Positions 56,413 to 64,000 of a stretch of DNA of 64,000 bases are shown piece after piece; positions within the stretch are counted from its first letter, which is position 1, and every line of letters begins with the position of its first letter. Origin of the DNA: Portunus trituberculatus (taxonomy: Eukaryota > Arthropoda > Malacostraca > Decapoda > Portunidae); the NCBI RefSeq assembly GCF_017591435.1, contig NC_059257.1, forward strand, positions 6,310,255-6,374,254, given 5' to 3'. The position numbers and the translations under genes were made by a program. Under the pieces are notes generated by a model. It was given only the letters and a program-made list of their open reading frames with translations, was not told the origin of the DNA and made no database searches.

Positions 56413-57213
56413 TTTGTTATAAATTTGCCAAGATAAGATTATAGAACATTAAAGAACAATAGATAACTGGTGACAGGTAGCTAATAAGTGTATTGAAGAA
56501 TATATATAAGGTTTAGTTAATCTGTATCTTGTCAGTGAAATGATAAAATAAAAATGAAATACAGTTTTGAGAAAAAGAATAAGAATATGAAGATATAGAT
56601 TGATAGATAGAGAGATAAACAGATAGATAGACAGGCCGATAAATATTAGATTGACAGACAGACTGATAGTTAAATAAGAAATGACACTAGTTATATATAC
56701 CTTGCCATAGAGAAAAACAAATAAAAACAAATTAAATATAAAAAAGCGTAGATTCTTGAGATAATACAAGACAGACACACACTAACACACTAACACAGAC
56801 AGACAGACAGACAGACTGAGTGACATCAACGCGCCACTGAAACTATTACCTCTCTCTCCCTCTCCCTCTCTCTCTTTTTCTCTCTCACTCGCTCTCCCTC
56901 CCTCTCATCCCTCTCACATCCTATCCTCATACAACCCCCTCTCACCAACAACCACGAGTAATTCTAGGTCACTGCTCCACAAATTAACCCAAATCTTGTA
57001 TCTAAAACGTAAATTAGAAAGAGGGTCACTAGTTAATACGTGATTTTAACCTCTTTCCGGGTTATTTATTGCGTGTTTTTGAAGGCGAGTGACCCGAGGC
57101 GTGACCCAAATGTTAGGTCAGCGAGTGGCGTGGTCAAGGAAGGTGTGGGTGGGATTGATTTTACCTTTCTTTTTCTTGTTCCGTCGAATCCTTACTGGGC
57201 ACAGAAAAGCCAT
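50858..57213 (-). CDS. Dlish: Dlish (Vamana): three-SH3 adaptor of the Fat/Dachs pathway
   Basis: Eight coding exons on the minus strand: 57213-57165, 56026-55824, 55154-55020, 54371-54275, 54073-53943, 53006-52817, 51830-51661 and 51022-50858; phases agree and give 379 aa. The start MAFLCPVRIRR plus a lysine run matches the fly protein's basic N-terminus. LGRITGSASIETLVRVGLEK near residue 40 is a family signature. SH3-1 is about residues 64-119 (MVVLHDFTPCVDDELEVKRG, ENDWVYV, EGFIPHSYC), SH3-2 about 209-265 (RYIVLYTFIARDENDVSVERG, DWYWVLR, EGFVPSGFV) and SH3-3 about 317-373 (ELVMLYDYKAQAPDD, GWLWAY, YGFIPRAYARPP). Linkers are Ser/Gly-rich, one with a glycine run. Known role in flies: binds the myosin Dachs and palmitoyltransferase Approximated at the junctional membrane, controlling Hippo signalling and polarity. 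The exon 5 donor (GTGCCG) is weak. Introns are mostly tandem arrays. Confidence 0.95.
51025..51640 (-). repeat. ~115-bp tandem array, Dlish intron 7
   Basis: Five units from the exon 8 acceptor outward: AGAGTGCAGGTTAACAAAGG, GAAGGTTAGAAAAATAGTGG, AAGAAAAATAAGGG, TTAGTGTCTGGTTAA, AAAAGGAAGGTAGAGAGCAA, GAGGGAGAATGTG. In transcript sense each unit repeats a CACATTCTCCCTCTTGCTCT-like pyrimidine stretch, resembling the real acceptor tract just before 51022. Confidence 0.75.
51831..52816 (-). repeat. ~100-120-bp tandem array with repeated donor-like motifs, Dlish intron 6
   Basis: Seven units of AACAAAACA-rich DNA. In transcript sense GT(A/G)AG occurs at 52816 (the true exon 6 donor), 52742, 52622, 52457, 52356, 52238 and 52141, usually as GT(A/G)AGTG. 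A CA run at 52468-52532 interrupts it. Confidence 0.75.
53010..53490 (-). repeat. GATAA/GAAATAAGATA minisatellite, Dlish intron 5
   Basis: Dense AGATAGAATAAAATAA and GATGAAATAAGAT units with a 5-bp sub-period. It begins within 20 bp upstream of the exon 6 acceptor (transcript sense). On the complement it gives a spurious YLISSYLI frame. Confidence 0.85.
54121..54225. repeat. (TC)n and (CA)n, Dlish intron 4
   Basis: TC at about 54121-54197 followed by CA at 54204-54225. The tract is GA in transcript sense and sits about 48 bp upstream of the exon 5 acceptor at 54073, opposite in polarity to the other gene-internal runs. Confidence 0.85.
55200..55822 (-). repeat. ~125-bp tandem array, Dlish intron 2, interrupted by a SINE
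   Basis: Units contain TCCAGAGTGTACCAGAGAAA, GGATAAATGTCTTGAAA, CTTAATGTTTTCAAGTCACA and GGAAATACAGAACCAGG. Three copies span 55200-55540; a further partial copy (ACATAGAGAACCAGGTAGGG, TTTTAGAGTACC) resumes at 55763 and runs to the exon 2 donor. Confidence 0.75.
55541..55762 (+). mobile_element. tRNA-derived SINE of a second family
   Basis: Starts GGCCGCCGTGGTACAGTGG (A-box-like), with B box ACGGGTTCGAATCCTG at about 55598, a body of about 130 bp and an A-rich tail. Flanked on both sides by the 125-bp tandem unit, so it inserted into the array. Confidence 0.7.
56040..57164 (-). other. Dlish intron 1
   Basis: Contains repeated GGTAAGGTAAGGTTAGG-type DNA and four TTAGG copies at about 56171-56192, TAG at 56355-56411, GATA-type short repeats at 56590-56680 and GACA repeats at 56790-56815. 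Otherwise AT-rich without further exons. Confidence 0.6.
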
Positions 57214-58001
57214 CTTGTGTTTGTTGCCACATCTCGCTACCCGCTACTTCTATTTTCCTCCTATCTCTTTATTTTTTACTATAGTGGGTGATATAAAGTG
57301 GTGGCTCCTCCCATAGTAATTATATCATGGGGGAATGGCGTGGGTGGTCAGCATGGGATGATGGGAAGCAAACTGTGACAACATTGCGGTCTGTCAAAAT
57401 TGAGTTCAGATCCCCGTGGTTGGTCCCTCACTAGTCCTCCTTTACTCGCCGGGTCCCTGTGCTCTCCTTTACTCATCTGCTCACTCGTCTTGTCCTATTT
57501 TTCTTAATTAGATGTACTCACTTCTATTTCTCGTGTAATCTGGGTTTTTCATCACTTGGTTTACATTCATGGCCCTCCCCTTTTTTTTTTTTTTTTTTTG
57601 CTAGATTCGTTTCTTTTTTACCTGGGTATCTCACCTTATTTTATTCACCTGTTTCACTAAGTCATTTATCATATAGTTCTCTCTCTCTCTCTCCCCCCAG
57701 ATTTTTACTTAACGGGAAATTAACGAGTTCCCTAATGTAATTTTTCTTTCATTTTGTTGTTTTCATTATCAAATTCATCTCTTCCTGTCATCTCTTTTCC
57801 TCTAGTTTTCATTATGAATTTCATCTCTTCCTGTCTGATCTTTCTTTTCCTCTCTCTAATCTTACTGCTCTCTTCCTCTCTGTCTTACTATTCTCTTCTT
57901 CCTCTCTATTTTACCACTCTTTCTCTTTCTAATGTTATTGCTCTTCACTTTTTTTCAGGCCAAGCCACCATAGGAACAAAAACAACATGACAAATCCATC
58001 G
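57214..58001. other. Dlish upstream region between SETDB1 and Dlish
   Basis: About 790 bp holding the Dlish 5' UTR and presumed TATA-less promoter near 57214-57300. A run of T at 57578-57600 and CTCT-rich DNA at 57670-57950 follow. A GTTCAGATCCCCG motif at 57401 is weakly B-box-like. No separate gene. Confidence 0.5.
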
Positions 58002-58007
58002 TTTATT
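58002..58007 (-). promoter_or_regulatory. Candidate poly(A) signal of SETDB1
   Basis: TTTATT on +, AATAAA in the sense of the SETDB1 transcript, 264 bp past its stop codon. Confidence 0.6.
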
Positions 58008-58270
58008 TATGACACTCAAGTATAACTTAAGCCACAGGAGTTATGATGTGTTAGACTGACTGGTGTGTGTGTGTGTATATGAGAGCTGAACCACATATCG
58101 TTGAACACACACACACACACACACACACATCTCAAAATGACAATAATGATGATGAGCTAAGAAAATAAAACATGCAAACTTGGCAGTGACATTCTGAAAA
58201 AAAAAATAACACATGATGATACAATACACACACTCTTGCATTCCAGACACCTTAGCCTCCCCCCAGTCTC

Positions 58271-63805
<5,535 letters not shown>

Positions 63806-63842
63806 CTGGGAAAGGGAAGGGAGGGTTAGTCATGAGAACTGG

Positions 63843-64000
63843 TGTGTGTGTAATTCACTGTTTGATCTGCTGCAGTCTCTGACGAGACAGCCAGACGTTA
63901 CCCTATGGAACGAGCTCAGAGCTCATTATTTCCGATCTTTGGATAGGCCTGAGACCAGGCACACACCACACACCAGGACAACAAGATCACAACTCCTTGA
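63843..64000 (-). mobile_element. tRNA-derived SINE, copy 4, cut by window edge
   Basis: Same body and 3' end as the elements at 37.8-38.4 kb (GTGTGTAATTCACTGTTTGA, CTGACGAGACAGCCAGACGT, GAGCTCAGAGCTCATTATTT). Inserted upstream (transcript sense) of the first SETDB1 exon visible. The tRNA-like head lies past the right edge. Confidence 0.75.

Overview
The window is a piece of a large, repeat-rich animal nuclear genome, most likely a decapod crustacean. The basis is: long introns with GT-AG junctions; extremely dense dinucleotide and trinucleotide microsatellites; an arthropod-type Fat/Dachs pathway gene (Dlish); a secreted cuticle-type protein; BTB-type paired zinc-finger alternative exons; and tRNA-derived SINEs. 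The decapod assignment is inference. There are no prokaryotic operons, CRISPR arrays or rRNA genes.

Region 1 (1-24 kb, + strand) looks like the 3' half of one BTB-zinc-finger transcription factor gene of the tramtrack/broad/fruitless/lola kind. It has four candidate alternative terminal exons, 1995-2158, 9163-9542, 22290-23082 and 23702-24090, each ending in its own stop codon. Three share the same entry phase. All begin with an unusual C-x2-C-x11-H first finger. The BTB domain and shared exons must lie outside the window. Between these exons lie kilobase-scale pyrimidine and purine tracts, microsatellites and arrays of a foldback repeat family.

Region 2 (28.1-33.6 kb, - strand) holds a complete YY1/pleiohomeotic gene in five coding exons (355 aa). 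Its intron 1 carries a cluster of YY1-type ATGGC/GCCAT motifs. Region 3 (37.3-42.0 kb, + strand) holds a four-exon gene for a small secreted cysteine-containing protein (205 aa), with SINEs filling the start of its first intron. Region 4 (44.8-46.2 kb, - strand) holds a three-exon cuticle-type gene with a TATA box. Region 5 (47.9-48.6 kb) is a GC-rich promoter-like island with duplicated YY1-like and CRE motifs but no recognised gene. Region 6 (50.9-57.2 kb, - strand) holds complete Dlish, a three-SH3 protein in eight exons (379 aa). Region 7 (58.3 kb to the right edge, - strand) holds the C-terminal 454 codons of the H3K9 methyltransferase SETDB1/eggless, lying head-to-tail about 1 kb upstream of Dlish.

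The most unusual observation is architectural. At several splice junctions in YY1, Dlish and SETDB1, the neighbouring intron is a tandem array whose units repeat the junction itself. In SETDB1 one unit carries an in-frame copy of the last 39 bases of the exon plus its donor. The genes are not an obvious pathway cluster. YY1, SETDB1 and the BTB-ZF factor all act in transcription or chromatin, but their proximity may be coincidence.
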